Part shown: piece by piece, positions 23,791-35,192 of the stretch
Position numbering within the stretch: position 1 is the first letter of the stretch
Layout: each line of letters starts with the position of its first letter
NCBI GenBank assembly: GCA_037179385.1
Contig: CM074195.1
Coordinates: forward strand, 31,762,222-31,826,221
Length of the DNA stretch: 64,000 nucleotides
Direction of reading: 5' to 3'
DNA from: Holothuria scabra
Lineage: Eukaryota > Echinodermata > Holothuroidea > Aspidochirotida > Holothuriidae
Made by a program: the position numbers and the translations under genes
Notes under the pieces: model-generated
Databases searched by the model: none
What the model was told of the DNA's origin: nothing
The model's input: only the letters and a program-made list of their open reading frames with translations

Positions 23791-24610
23791 ACTGCGCTCA
23801 CCGAGCTCACTGAGTGAGCTGATTATCAATTATGATTATCAATTCTGTCAATGGAGTAAACTTCAGTCTTGTAGTTTTCACTTCGTTAGTCACCTATAAG
23901 GTGTCCGGTAAAAGATTCAGCCAGATTGGGCTACATTTAATTCAGCAAACATCTTCAAATCAGAAACTAGATGGTATCTTTATTCGGAAAACTTACGACT
24001 TGAAATTAAATCAAGTGGTCATTAATTGGGTAAATGCTGCTAAATTACGGGTTTCTTTGTACGAATCTTACATAAGGATGCTTATCTAATGCAAAACTTT
24101 GCACGCTTTTTTTATGTATGCCTGTATACTGTATAGTACCATGTGGTTCTACATGTATCACTGATGCTTGTCTTTCGCAACAAGGGGCCAGCAGAGGTTT
24201 AGACAAAAATTTTATTCCCCCTTCAACAACGCCTAATTAGATAACATGCTGTGATATCACTGGTGGATGTTGGTGGCTCTATGCATAACATTATATGGAA
24301 TATGTCACTTCGCTCTGCTGTCATAATGCGACTTGGAAGGCTGGCCTAAAATTGCCAAATTGTTTTTGAATAATGTGATGACGCATTTATTTTGAATACT
24401 ATGCATAGGAGTAAATATAAATGCCCCATAGGTTCTGTCAATACAGTATCTACTGTAATTACCAGAGTTGGCGCTTTTCATAGTTCTGGCTATACATCGG
24501 ACACTGTTTCGCACAGTAGGTTATGCTTTTGCTGCAGAGAGCATATTGTGAAGGTTGGTCAGGGTTAGTGCATACTTACACAAAACAATGGTACTTATTG
24601 GTTTCAATGA
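23791..24610. other. Region with no recognised feature
   Basis: The 85-codon plus-strand frame at 23832-24089 shows no family resemblance and has no signal or domain. Nothing else was seen. Confidence 0.4.
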
Positions 24611-24614
24611 TAAG

Positions 24615-26384
24615 AGAAACCAATGCATTCATTATGGCGTGTGTGTGTCCATAACACGCTGTGTGTGTGTGTGTGAGTTTGTCTTTGTGTAAAACGGAGG
24701 ACCTAAACAATAGACTTCCAGGTCCTCGGTACTAAATTCAAAAGATTTCTCAAGTCCTCGGTTGTCAAACAATAGACAGTCTATTGTGAAGGTTAGGGTT
24801 AAGTAAGCAGACATAATGGAGATAACAATGAAGTCCTCAGTTGTGTGTAAAAACACGACTGTGTGTGTGTGTGTGTAGGTGTGTGTATTTGTGTATTTGT
24901 GACACTGCGCGTTTTAACACGATATCTCAAGATTAGGAATGTCACATAGTTTTAAAACTTGGTACATACAGAAGATGTCCAGTGTGGAGAACAACGCGGA
25001 TTCTTCCAAAAACACAAAAGGAGGGATTTAGTGGTCTAAAGTGATGTTGTTCTAAGCTTAATTAGTTTTTAGTAGGTTTACGGGGAACAAAAGTTTGCTT
25101 CAAGGGCCCATTTCTGATGCAATTGCAAGTGTTTTAAAGGCCATTTATTTATGTAAGTAACAACATTGCTGCAAAAGTTTCTTCTTTTCAAGTAAGCAAC
25201 CAAGATATTGACAATTTTTATGGAAATGAAAAGGGCGGGCGGGGTCTTTACCTGTCCCCCCCCCCCCCAGAATGAGGACAAATCCCTCTTATACCTGTCT
25301 AGCGGAAACACTGAACCATATTTTTGGGGTGGAAGTTGAGGGTCATGTTGGGTAACCAGAGGTCACAGTTTTAAAACTGTTCTTACACAAAATTTCAAAC
25401 TAGGAAGATTGAACAGATTTCATACTTACTATGTCGATGCGTTTTAGTGCGAAGATGGACCCTAACATTTTTATAAATGTCGAAGGCCATCTGGGGTCAT
25501 TTGGGGTCATTAAGGGTGAAAGTCTGAAAGCTTGCTTACAAGGTAAAGTACCTCGGGTAATGAAATTTGATGGATTTCATGTTTGGTATTTGTATTCAAT
25601 AAAGCGAGAGGATAGTACCTATTGTGATTGGTGGAGGCCAAAGGTCATCTGGAGTCCTGAGGGGTCAAACTTTGAAAACCTTCTGCACCAATATCTCAAG
25701 GTAGGAAACTTAAATGGATGTTATATTTAATATGGGAGGCGGAGGCGTTATGGTCAGAAAATAGTTCTTATCAAATTTGGTGGAGGATATTCGAGGTCAA
25801 GGAGGCAAATTCTGAAACCCTTCTTAACACAGTATTTCGTGATAGGAATCTTAGATAGATTTCATATTCGGTATGTAAATGCATTATGGCGAGAAGATGG
25901 TCCCAATAACCTATTTCGCTGAGGTCAAATGCCATCTGGGGTCAACAGGGGTCAAACTCTGAAAACTTTGTTAACACGATATTTTAAGATAGGAAACTTG
26001 AATAGATTTCATATTTAATATGTGGATGCGTTATTTTTATAAGATGGTCCCTGTTGTTCTTGGTGGAGGTCAAATGTCATCTTTGGTCACCAGGGGTCAA
26101 AGTCTTAAATATTTGTTAACGCGATATCTCAAGATAAGAAACTTGGATACATTTCATCTTTGATGTATGGATGTGCTATGGTCAGGAGATGGGGTGAAAG
26201 TCTTAAAACGTTGTTACCATATCAAGATAGGAGATTTGGACGGATATCACATTCAGTATGCGGATGCATTATAGTAAGATGATGTTCCCTATTGTTGGTT
26301 TCGAGGAAAGAGGAAGCCTGTGTAGTTTATGATCGGACGTATGTATGTATGTGTGTGTGCATTCGTGTGTACGTTAGTGATGGC
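24615..26384 (+). repeat. Largest GGTCA-type array with TG-rich head modules
   Basis: After TG-rich heads near 24640 and 24860, at least six monomers follow with starts near 25325, 25481, 25633, 25782, 25920 and 26064. The period is therefore about 140-155 bp. Each has a 'ggtggaggtcaaaggtcatctggggtc'-like core in diverged form, a 'cacgatatctcaagatagg' segment and a 'catatttggtatgtggatgc' segment. A further TG-rich head lies at about 26330-26375. All are in + orientation, and no gene was seen. Confidence 0.85.
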
Positions 26385-26960
26385 GAACGCAGGATTTTCT
26401 TTGACGGGGGTGTGCAGTATGTTCCGTGATCGCCGGCATGGTCTAAGGGGAGGGGTTTCCCTCCCCCTCCTCAAAATTTTTAGCCTTTTCAGGGAGCTAT
26501 ATGCATCATTGTGCAAGATTCTCGAGCTCGACAGGAACAGTGTTGAAAATAGAAAGTATGGTGGTTAATGGTATCAAACTGAATTTTTTTTGTTTTTACA
26601 GACATCCTAATTCCATGCAAGAAAATTTCGAAGTGATTTTTTTCGGAGTAAAATTGCATACTTTAAGAAGTCAAAACAAAACAGCATTAGACTTATATGA
26701 AGAATCTAGGCAGTCGCTTTATTATTTGTGTGGTTTTCAAAAAAATGCTCAAAATATGTTCGCAAACTGCAACGTGATCAGAAATATATGAAAGAATACT
26801 GTTGTCCGATAAAAGTGACTGTGTAAGATGATCGCCACCATTAATTGGGGCGGAGTGGAGAGAAAATTCTGGAAAATCTTTACATCTCAGATGGCCGAAA
26901 ATTGCATTTCCATGCTTGTGAAGAGAATCTAAACACTGCAAATGTTTAGCTTTTGTTTTC
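26385..26960. mobile_element. hAT-related fragment
   Basis: It starts with a 'gtgatggcgaacgcaggattt' terminus resembling CAGTGGCG-type ends, followed by G and C runs. Near 26845-26890 it carries the 'ggcggagtggagagaaaatt' and 'cagatggccgaaaattgcat' blocks shared with the hAT element at 39024 and the fragments near 49560 and 51890. No right terminus or transposase was found. From 26961 to 27365 nothing was recognised. Confidence 0.5.
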
Positions 26961-27365
26961 TATAATACATTTCAACAACTTGCTAAGTGATCAAAAAATT
27001 ACCAAATAAAATGTACTACTAGTACCATTAGTTCAAATGGTATTGAATCTTTTCAAGGGAAGCCTACACAACGGAATTGGAAATATGCGAATTTTTCTCT
27101 ATTGTGAATCTTGGCTAAATTCAACGTCCGCTGAATTCATGAAATTGTTTTTGTGAACGTTGCAACAGTTGCAATCCCAAGACCTCACATTTCAAACCAA
27201 TTCCGAGTCCATTCAAACCAGGTTATAGTTCAGAGTTGAGTCTGCTACCGAGCTCGGGCGTTGAATGATAATCCCTTTTTCAAATAGCAATTACAAAGTA
27301 TTTTGGAATAGTGTTTTTATCGATTTTGTCAACGGAATTTTTTTGCAACTAACTACTACTGCGAC

Positions 27366-27690
27366 TTTAATTCAGAACCAACTTTTACACCATATCTCAA
27401 GATAGGAATGACCGACACTTGTCATATTTGGCACATTGATTTTTCATGTTGAGAGGAAGAACGTTATAGTTGTTTTTTCTTTCATAAGCAGAATTGAAGG
27501 AACCTATGCCGTGGTGTGTGTGTGTATGGGCAGGTGCATGTATTGAGGAGATGATACCTATTGAATTTGGTGGAGGTCCAATGTTAAGATCACCAGACGT
27601 CAAATAGTAAATTATACCTTAGAAATTGCTTGCAAATAGTAACACGATGTCTCACCCACAGGTGAAGTCCAAGGCAAAGCTCAATATGAT
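27366..27690 (+). repeat. GGTCA-type monomers with TG-rich head
   Basis: The 'accatatctcaagatagg' segment at about 27390, the TG-rich head at about 27495-27540 and 'ggtggaggtccaatg' at about 27570 belong to the same family. Orientation is +. The array is cut at 27690 by the MITE below. Confidence 0.7.
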
Positions 27691-28777
27691 TACACTCTAA
27701 AAGTGATTACCCAGCCTGGACATGCAATTACCCAACCGTTGGTTCCGTATGCCACCTCACCGAAACTGGGTAAAAACTGACCAACTTAGTTGGTTAAGCG
27801 TTTTACCCATTTAGTTAGGAAAAATAAATTACCCATCCATTTCACCCAACTAATTTTGACGAAAAAATGGTTAAAATTTGCACACAACACATTTGTCCGA
27901 CACCTGTACAGTTGGATGCTTGTTTGGATTCCCATATAATCACTTATATAGTTATATGATTTGGACAAAAAGGGGATTTAACAAAGTACCCTAAACCTTA
28001 CACCGTTTGTCCAGGAGTGGTGGGGGCACCAGTGACACGTTTTCTAAAGTCCTTCCGATTATCTGTCAAAGGGCCGTTCGGCGAGACCAACTACTTTAAA
28101 CTGCTTCCCGAAGAAGCGTCCACCGAAGGACAATAAGCGACCAAACTCACGGCCCTAAGACAATTTACATCATTGGTTTGTCATCTATGGCTCCATTCTA
28201 GACTGGATGAAAAGAACATACACTACACGTGATTTTTGCCAAAAAACCGATCAGCGGTATAATTTAAGTACTATCTGAACATTTTAACAACCAGTGACAA
28301 TGCACTTGGTTAAAAAAGAGTGAATTGTGTAGTTTGAAGTAATAATCCCAATCGTGCACTTTGTATTTCTTGTCCCATTGATCACTTAGTTGTGAAAATT
28401 TTGTTCCATACGACCATTGCTCTTTAAGTAATTTCATACAGATTTTTATTTCTATTCTACCGCTAGCTTTTTATTTACCAAATCCAACCTTATTCAACCA
28501 TAAGATCTTAATTAACCACTTTTATTAAAATATATAATTACCTGTGAAACTCAACTGATCTTTTACTAATCATATGATTGGTCAATTACATTTTTTCCCA
28601 AATGTTGGGTACTTTAAAACTTGCCTTACACCTTTTACCAACACTTGAATTTTACCCAATCTTAATTTACCCAACAAATATGGGTAGATTGTTAACCTAT
28701 TTGTTGGGCAATAATTTGTCCATGTAAGGCACTTTGGATTTCGCCCAACGCTTTGTACTCAACTGTTTTAGAGTGTA
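27691..28777. mobile_element. 1.09-kb non-autonomous TIR element (ACCCAAC family)
   Basis: Perfect 12-bp terminal inverted repeats TACACTCTAAAA (27691-27702) and TTTTAGAGTGTA (28766-28777) bound the element. The subterminal parts are dense in 'acccaac', 'gttgggt' and 'ttaccca' words in both orientations. A 5-base ATGAT abuts the left end, and the right flank has the same ATGAT three bases out (aatatgat versus cgcatgat), so the target duplication is uncertain. No transposase is present. Related copies lie at 10340-10500 and 46736-47700. Confidence 0.85.
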
Positions 28778-28789
28778 CGCATGATGAAA

Positions 28790-29165
28790 ATTTCCTTCTT
28801 ACGTTTTGAAACATTGTTCTCTTCTGCTATATCTTATCGCCTCAGGGAGGAAATACAGTGCACTTCACATAAACTTCATGTAGTGAGGTTTCACATCTGA
28901 TAAACAGATTGACAGTGTCAGGTATACCAAAATACACAAGAAGTTACATAACATTTAGGAATAGCTTTCAGACCAGTCAAGTTTGGGTTAACTGCTTTTT
29001 CCTTATTGTAAACACCAATGAATGCATAGATCACTCGAGTATTTAAGATCATTTAACAAACTTAGTTATCAGTTACACCCACACCGCCTTTGATATACTG
29101 CGGTGTTTATGTTGCATTCTAAAGGAGGAACGTCACAGCACGGGGAATCCTGAATATTTCAAAGG
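28790..29165. repeat. Dispersed non-coding repeat, copy A
   Basis: This matches 30540-30700 ('aggtttcacatctgat', 'agattg', 'tataccaaaatac', 'agttac'). Both copies are in the same orientation. The origin is unknown; it could be part of the locus duplication unit. Confidence 0.55.
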
Positions 29166-29169
29166 GTTC

Positions 29170-29370
29170 CAAAAACAGGACCTGAATTTTAGGCAAAGGA
29201 GTTCTTCATGAGAAGTCAAATATGAGATCAACAGGATTTAAAAATATGTTAACAGGATACATTTGAGTACGAAAGTTAGGAGAATTTCACATTCGGTATG
29301 TGGATGCACTGTGGTTAAGAAAAGAACCCTAATTGTTTTGGTGTAGTTCAGAACTCATCTGGGTCACCAG
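29170..29370 (+). repeat. GGTCA-type monomer
   Basis: It contains 'gttaacaggatac', 'catattcggtatgtggatgc'-like text and 'ctgggtcacc'. Orientation is +. Confidence 0.6.
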
Positions 29371-29399
29371 CCATCAGAGGTAGAGAGATGGCAGTCCAT

Positions 29400-29665
29400 A
29401 GAAATGTGAAACTTTTGTATCCACAACGAACCACGGATATGAAACATCAAAATTGACGTTAAATTTTAGCTGAAAATCTGGCAACTGAGGGAAAGTTTAA
29501 ACCCTCCCTGGTGGCTCTAGGTTTGGAGAAAATAGCGATATTACTTAAAACGAAATTACCTTTCCAAAACTCCTTTTTGGAAAGTCTTACTGGCTTATTT
29601 TTGTCTTGCCAAGAGGTAGTTCTCTATAATATCGTGTTTAATGGCATATGTTTCATTGTATGTGT
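29400..29665 (+). pseudogene. Upstream fragment of a lost LRR-Ig copy
   Basis: The segment near 29435-29490 ('atgaaacatcaaaatt', 'aaaatctggcaactga') resembles 52605-52665 upstream of gene 3. The segment at 29590-29650 ('cttgccaagaggtagttctct', 'atcgtgttt', 'atggcat') resembles 6990-7030 upstream of gene 1. No coding part follows. It is best read as the promoter-side remnant of another copy of the duplicated unit. Confidence 0.5.
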
Positions 29666-29738
29666 TCACTAGTTAGGCGTTCCCTTTACAATTTTGTTCC
29701 TGGATCGCACGTGTGCAAATTGGAAGCAAACGGATCGG

Positions 29739-30080
29739 GTGCAATTCACGGACTTATATACATGGACAGAGCATGTAACGTGTACGTCCTATCCGAAGAC
29801 TGGGACAAAAAAGGCGCATCAAGATGGCTGCCGTGAACCTATAAATCGTCTGATTTGACGACGACTCTACAATACGTGAAGTGGTTTTTGACCTTAGCTT
29901 GCCACATTTTAAAAATATTTCAACTTTCTTGCAAAATATGGAGATATACGTGAGCAATTTCAAGCTTTCACACAAAACTATAGCAGACGGCCATTTTTGA
30001 TGCGCTTTTTCTCACACTACGGTAGCGACAATGTACCGCGCAATATGCTCTGTCCATGTATAGGAAGGCCGTGGTGCACT
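29739..30080. mobile_element. hAT-type MITE, copy 1
   Basis: The body 29747-30072 has inverted termini: 'cacggacttatatacatgg' at the left, and at the right the reverse complement of 'cacggccttcctatacatgg'. Flanks gtgcaatt (29739-29746) and gtgcactt (30073-30080) match at 7 of 8 bases. The interior matches the copy at 42506-42898 and contains 'caagatggctgccgtg'. The flanking sequence 30081-30340 is CpG-rich, with no identifiable gene. Confidence 0.85.
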
Positions 30081-30339
30081 TCGAAACAGTGTTCTCGAGC
30101 AATATTGAAGTGTTGCACGATGTATCCAGGCGCGCCACGCACAAAAGCTTACCAGAATGGGGCAAACCGTTTGCCTCAAATGCTCGGTCAGTAAGCGCGC
30201 AGAACGGACGCCGCGAACACATTGTTCGCGAGCAGTGCGCAAAAAAAGCTACCTTGCTTGTCAGGCATGTGCGTTGGAAGCAATATAATTCCTTGAATGT
30301 CAGCCTATTGCATATGGATCACATACAATTTTAAAATTA

Positions 30340-31070
30340 ATGTTTACTTCTGAACTGTTTGCTTGAAGTCTGCAGCTGGAAACTATTGCCTTAATCAGGC
30401 AGGCTGCATGGTAGCAGGTAAATCCGCAGGTTGACATATATTTTGCTTGACTTGCACATCGGGCATGTTAGTAGCATGATGACACTGGTCACCTTGCAAT
30501 GCATGTCTACTTGATGAAACTTTCTTTCACTTTATGAAACATACGTAGCTTTTCTGCCACATTACATCTTGTCGCCGTTAGGAGGAAACGAAACAAACTA
30601 CATATATACTTGACGTAGTCAGGTTTCACATCTGATTAATAGATTGGCAGAACCAGAGATATACCAAAATACCCATAAGTCAGTTACGTGAAATTTGTGT
30701 TAGCTAATGGGCATGTCAAGTATTTTTCAACTACGGTCTCTTGAGGGCAAAGATCATGTAAAAATCAGATATCGGTTTTACTTCCCTCACGGCCTTTGGT
30801 CTACTGGGGTGTTTGTGCTGCATTATGCACTGCATGTAGGCACTTTACTCTGCATGACGCTTGGTATACTACACATGTGTGTATGTACAGTAAGTAAATA
30901 ATATGTGACTACCGACACAACATTGTATGTTTCATGTGGACGAGTCACCCACAGTGTAATAAACTATACTTTAAGACAGCATATTTTGCATCTCACAACA
31001 ATATTCATGCTTTTCCTAAAAAACAAACAATTCACGCTGCTTACATGTCCGATATGCAAGTCAAACCAAA
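30340..31070. repeat. Dispersed repeats, second copies
   Basis: 30540-30700 repeats the block at 28790-29000, and 30835-31040 repeats the block at 20250-20490. No coding signal was seen. From 30340 to 30540 nothing was recognised. Confidence 0.55.
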
Positions 31071-31079
31071 TGTCCGCTG

Positions 31080-31970
31080 ACTGACAAATTTCAGAAAGGA
31101 TTCATTTGGGGTCAGCTGTGGTAAAACTGTGAAAACCTCAAAAAAAAGAGGATTGTAGACTCATTTTTTCAAGATGGGAAGGAAAGACACAAGTCATATG
31201 TGGTTTATAGATTTCTCATGTTGAGAAGAACCTTCTTGATTCTGGTGGAGGTCAAAGGTCATTTGAGGTCACTAGTGGTGTTAAAACCTGAAAAACCTCG
31301 TAAACAAGATATCTCAAGTTGAGAATGACCGACACTTTCATATTTGGGCATAGACTTTTCATGTTTAGTGGAAGATCCCTCTTGTTTGTGGTTGGGTTCA
31401 AAGGTCATCCGAGGCTACATTGCAAAAACCACGTAATTGGCTTCAATTTTCAATATTCGGTGCCCTAGAGAATTTGAAGTTTGCTTTCAACACTTTTGCT
31501 CATTTTGGCCCCTGAAAGGATTTAATCCTTCCGGCTAATATTCTGGCTAATATTGTCTTTGGTGGAATTCAAAGGTCATTTGAGGTCACACGCGTCCACT
31601 TAAAAAAAAACCTTGGACAGCTTCTATTTAAACACATTACCTCAAGATAGCATTGCTGGATAGTGTATATTTGGCATACGGATTTCTTAAATTGAGAGGA
31701 AGAAACTTATTTTCTGGGTAGAGGTTACAAAAGTCATGAGCCGGGTCACTGAGGTCAAATTTCATGTTCCCAGTGGTCTCATACGCCAGGTTATCAGAGG
31801 TCATATCTGGTCATTAGGGGCCTCATACCCCCATATCACAAGGGGTCAAGTGCCAGGTCACCAGAGGTCAAATGATAGATCAACAGAGGTCAAATGCCAT
31901 GTCACCAGAGTTTAAATGCCAGGTCCCCAGAGGTCAAACACCAGGTCAGAAGAGGTCAATTGTTACAAGA
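31080..31970 (+). repeat. GGTCA-type array, with an exact AGGTCAAAGGTCA
   Basis: Monomers occur near 31100, 31250, 31390 and 31570. They are followed by a compact run of 'caggtcaccagaggtcaaatg' units (about 31740-31960). Position 31249-31261 is an exact AGGTCAAAGGTCA, two AGGTCA half-sites spaced by one base. Orientation is +. Confidence 0.8.
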
Positions 31971-32159
31971 GCAGTGCTAAGCTACTATAATGCAATTCTG
32001 ACACAATGGATAGTCACTTCCACACGCTGATGTTTGAGGCAAAAAAAAGAAAAGAGGGTTTAATTTTTTCCATTATGTGATGTGTGTACAGTTCAACAAA
32101 AGTGAAATTACTAACCCAATGTTTAATTCACTAGAGGAAACATTGCATCTGAGATAATA

Positions 32160-32880
32160 AGTTGTAAATAACTATTTACCTTCGAGAAGGAAAGTTAGAA
32201 GAATTTCATCATTGTTATGTGGATGCACTTTCGTTAACAAAAGATCCTAATTGTTTTGGGGGAGTTCAGAATTAAATCGTGTGGGGTGGCCAACCATCAA
32301 AAGTTAGAATTTTCTGAGAATTTGCCAAGATTATATTCAGAGGTCACCAAAAGTCGAAAAACAAAGCTTTTGGTCTCGTTCAAAAGATAAACCTATGCAT
32401 TCATGATTTCGTGCGTATGTATGTGTGTGTGTGTTTGTGACTCTTTGCTTGCTAACATTATCTCAACATAGGAATGTCTGACAGTTTTTAAACTTGGTAC
32501 ATAGGCATTTCATAATAAAACGAAGACCTCAATTATTTGAGGTGGCGGTCAAAGGTCATCTTGGGTCACCCGGTGTCAAAGTCTGAAAATCTAGTCAAGG
32601 CAATGGTTCAAGAAAAAGGAAACTTGGATAGATTTCATTAGTGGTATGTGGATGTGATTTACTCAGACGATCCCGCCTATTAATTTTGGTGGAGGTCAAA
32701 GGTCATCTGGGATAACCGGGATTGTAGTTAACCGGGATTGTAGTCTGAAAACCTTTTCATTGCAACATTTCATGACAGCCGTCTTTCTTGTTGTGTTATG
32801 TGGATGTACATTGTGGTGAGAAGACGATCTCTATATATGCTGGTGGGAGTCAAAGGTCATGTTGGATAACAATATTATTT
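32160..32880 (+). repeat. GGTCA-type array with TG-rich head
   Basis: The TG-rich head lies at about 32385-32445, with monomers near 32545, 32695 and 32850. An exact AGGTCAAAGGTCA occurs at 32693-32705. Orientation is +. Confidence 0.8.
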
Positions 32881-32929
32881 TTTAATAACATTTGAGGGAG
32901 AAGATAATGGTACATGATGGGATCATTTG

Positions 32930-33701
32930 AAAAGGAACATTTATGTATCATCAAAACTTCAATGCATTTTTGCATTCTGTTTTGTCACGCTAGGGAAAGA
33001 TTGTCAGAAAGATGCATACATATACATGTGATGTATAATGAAAAAATATACTTAACCAACCCACTTGTGATTATATTTCTATAGGCCGAACAAGTGAACA
33101 TGCAGTGTAACTAAAAGATGTGTGGAATTCATAGCTAATATTGCATCATCGAAACGTCTTGTTTAAATTCAGGTTTTTTCTTTTCCAAAACTCAGCTTTG
33201 TCCTTTTCATGTAATAATACCATTAAGGCTTATCTTGCAAAAAGGAATTTCTGTAAAATCATTTTTTTATGCATGCAGTGCTTAACTGAAATTTATTTCC
33301 GCATTTAAATGTAAGGCAGTTAGAAGTAACAAGACAAGGGAGTGGAGGAGTGCTGATTATGTCAGTCTTGCCCTAACAACTCATATTTGCCCCGCCCCCG
33401 ATTGCATGCATTAATCAAATGAACAATGCCACTATTTCATTTCTCCTTTCCCAGGGTGTATCACCTTTTTCAGGCAAACAAACATAGAGTACGCCATGTA
33501 TTAGATGGCTGTTTCCCCAGTACAGTCTTCCTAGGGCCACAACGCCTGTTGCTCACTAGAGGTAACCTCTTTTGACATAATGAAATACTGATTGGCTGTG
33601 TCTTCACCGAAAGGGACAAGTTTAACCTGAAAAACGCGAGAAACTAAGCGGAAATAATTCGGTCATATATATACCTGTAGTTTACCAAATATTTGACAAC
33701 C
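32930..33701 (+). promoter_or_regulatory. Duplicated upstream region of LRR-Ig gene 2
   Basis: This is homologous by eye to the upstream region of gene 1, and in the last 200 bp to genes 3 and 4 ('gttgctcactaga', 'gaaatactgattgg', 'aaagggacaagtttaacctg'). A 'catatatatacc' sequence near 33665 is TATA-like but lies only about 37 bp from the ATG. The CACGTG pair of genes 3 and 4 is not preserved. Confidence 0.45.
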
Positions 33702-35192
33702 ATGTTTGCGTTGTTGATTATCCTTACGATTTCCGTTACCATCGAGTGTCAGGAATGTATTCCTTGCCCAGATATGTGTACCTGTACAACGTACAGTGAC
33801 GGTGTTGTTGACTGCAGTGGTCTTGATCTTACTTCTGTTTTACCTGGATGTGAATTGAGTGGATCTATCGAAAGAGTGGATTTTTCAGATAATAACATCA
33901 CAATTATCGACTGGGGAAAGGTCCCTCGACCTGACGGTACATTTTGTGACATATACCTCCAGAACAATATGATATCTCAATCCGTTGGAAGCATTTCAGT
34001 TAAGAAATGCGACTTTTTGGACATTGTTATTTCGAACAACAGCTTAAAGACGGTTCCAACTGATTTCATTGTTTTTTACGGTTATGTACGTTTCGTAGAC
34101 GTAATACTCGTGCACAATTCAATAACCGAAATCATGCCTGGAGGCATCAAAATACACAATTCGACTTATTTCAAAGTCGACCTATCTTTTAATGGATTGT
34201 CTTACAGCCATCCTGGTGCTTTTGATTTCCATGGAGATGCGTTTAGGTTCAATCTCATACTACAGAACAACAACCTTGTATCCTTTTCCATTTTGAACGC
34301 TTGGGGATCAGTTACAAGACCTGTGACTAATTTTTATCTCGACCTGAGTAATAACCGTATCGAAGATGTTCAAGTGGAAAATGACAACGAATTTGAAGAT
34401 ATCTTTAAACATATTAGTTTGAACCTAGACAATAACAATTGGAATTGCGATTGTTTTCATAATAGCATTGCTTTTGAGAACTCTAGGCTGAGAGGACTGC
34501 TAACACACGATCCTCATGAATGTCCGCATTTCCTCTGCGGTTCACCACATGCCCTACAAAATGAGCCAGTTTTGTCGTTAGCTCCAGACGACTTTGTTTG
34601 CTACCCTTGTATCGATCCTCTTGTAAACTTAACGAACTTAACGGACGTTTTAATCAATCCAGGAGAAACTGCAAATCTGGTATGCCCCGTGACTTTTGCG
34701 CATCCTCCAATAACTCATTACGAATGGACCTTTTCACCCCTACTTTCAGTGGCTGAACGTGGGCTGCTTAGTGAAGAATTTTGGGACCTTAAATTTACCC
34801 GAAGAACAAGTTCTAACATTATTAAAGTTGGGAATGTGCAACGAGAAGGTGTTTATGAGTGTGAAGCAGTCAGTCCAATTGGGAGGTTATCCGTTAATAT
34901 CAGCGTGTCTTTTGATAACAACCAGTCAACAGTGTCATCATTTCGGCAAAATACAAGTCCGCAAGCACTATGTACATTTTCACCTGATAAATATATCAGA
35001 ACTGAAATCAGAGAAATGTCGACAACTTCATCCATGGAAATCAGGACTGAAATCAGAGAAATGTCGACAACTTCATCCGTGGAAGACAACTCAAACAGTG
35101 CAAAATCTATCGCACCCTTTTCGAGCGAATCAGTCACCGCGCTTCCCTACTTCTTCGTTAAAGTAATTTTGGTAGTCATCTGTATATTGTGA
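33702..35192 (+). CDS. LRR-Ig receptor family gene 2, hydrophobic C-terminus without tail
   Basis: The 496-residue product has a signal peptide (1-16), a complete LRR N-cap (C19, C22, C26, C28, C38, C50), about seven irregular LRRs and an LRR C-cap (NNNWNCDC at 244-251 to C300). Its Ig domain spans about 304-404 (C328, W342, GVYEC 383-387). A Ser/Thr-rich stem follows, containing two consecutive 15-residue repeats (432-446 and 447-461, TEIREMSTTSS). The protein ends after LPYFFVKVILVVICIL, part of the transmembrane helix of genes 3 and 4, because of a frameshift near 35186. A short hydrophobic end preceded by small residues (APFSSES) resembles a GPI-anchor signal, though this is unproven. The ATG at 33702 is the shared family start. 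Confidence 0.82.
   Translation: MFALLIILTISVTIECQECIPCPDMCTCTTYSDGVVDCSGLDLTSVLPGCELSGSIERVDFSDNNITIIDWGKVPRPDGTFCDIYLQNNMISQSVGSISVKKCDFLDIVISNNSLKTVPTDFIVFYGYVRFVDVILVHNSITEIMPGGIKIHNSTYFKVDLSFNGLSYSHPGAFDFHGDAFRFNLILQNNNLVSFSILNAWGSVTRPVTNFYLDLSNNRIEDVQVENDNEFEDIFKHISLNLDNNNWNCDCFHNSIAFENSRLRGLLTHDPHECPHFLCGSPHALQNEPVLSLAPDDFVCYPCIDPLVNLTNLTDVLINPGETANLVCPVTFAHPPITHYEWTFSPLLSVAERGLLSEEFWDLKFTRRTSSNIIKVGNVQREGVYECEAVSPIGRLSVNISVSFDNNQSTVSSFRQNTSPQALCTFSPDKYIRTEIREMSTTSSMEIRTEIREMSTTSSVEDNSNSAKSIAPFSSESVTALPYFFVKVILVVICIL

Noticed and set aside
30056..30334. 92-codon open frame in a CpG-rich patch
   Set aside because: Overlapping frames are open on both strands, the start lies inside a MITE terminus, and no domain is recognised.
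33749..33967. Antisense frames inside the LRR-Ig genes, including 60334-60780
   Set aside because: They are shadows of the conserved sense coding sequence.
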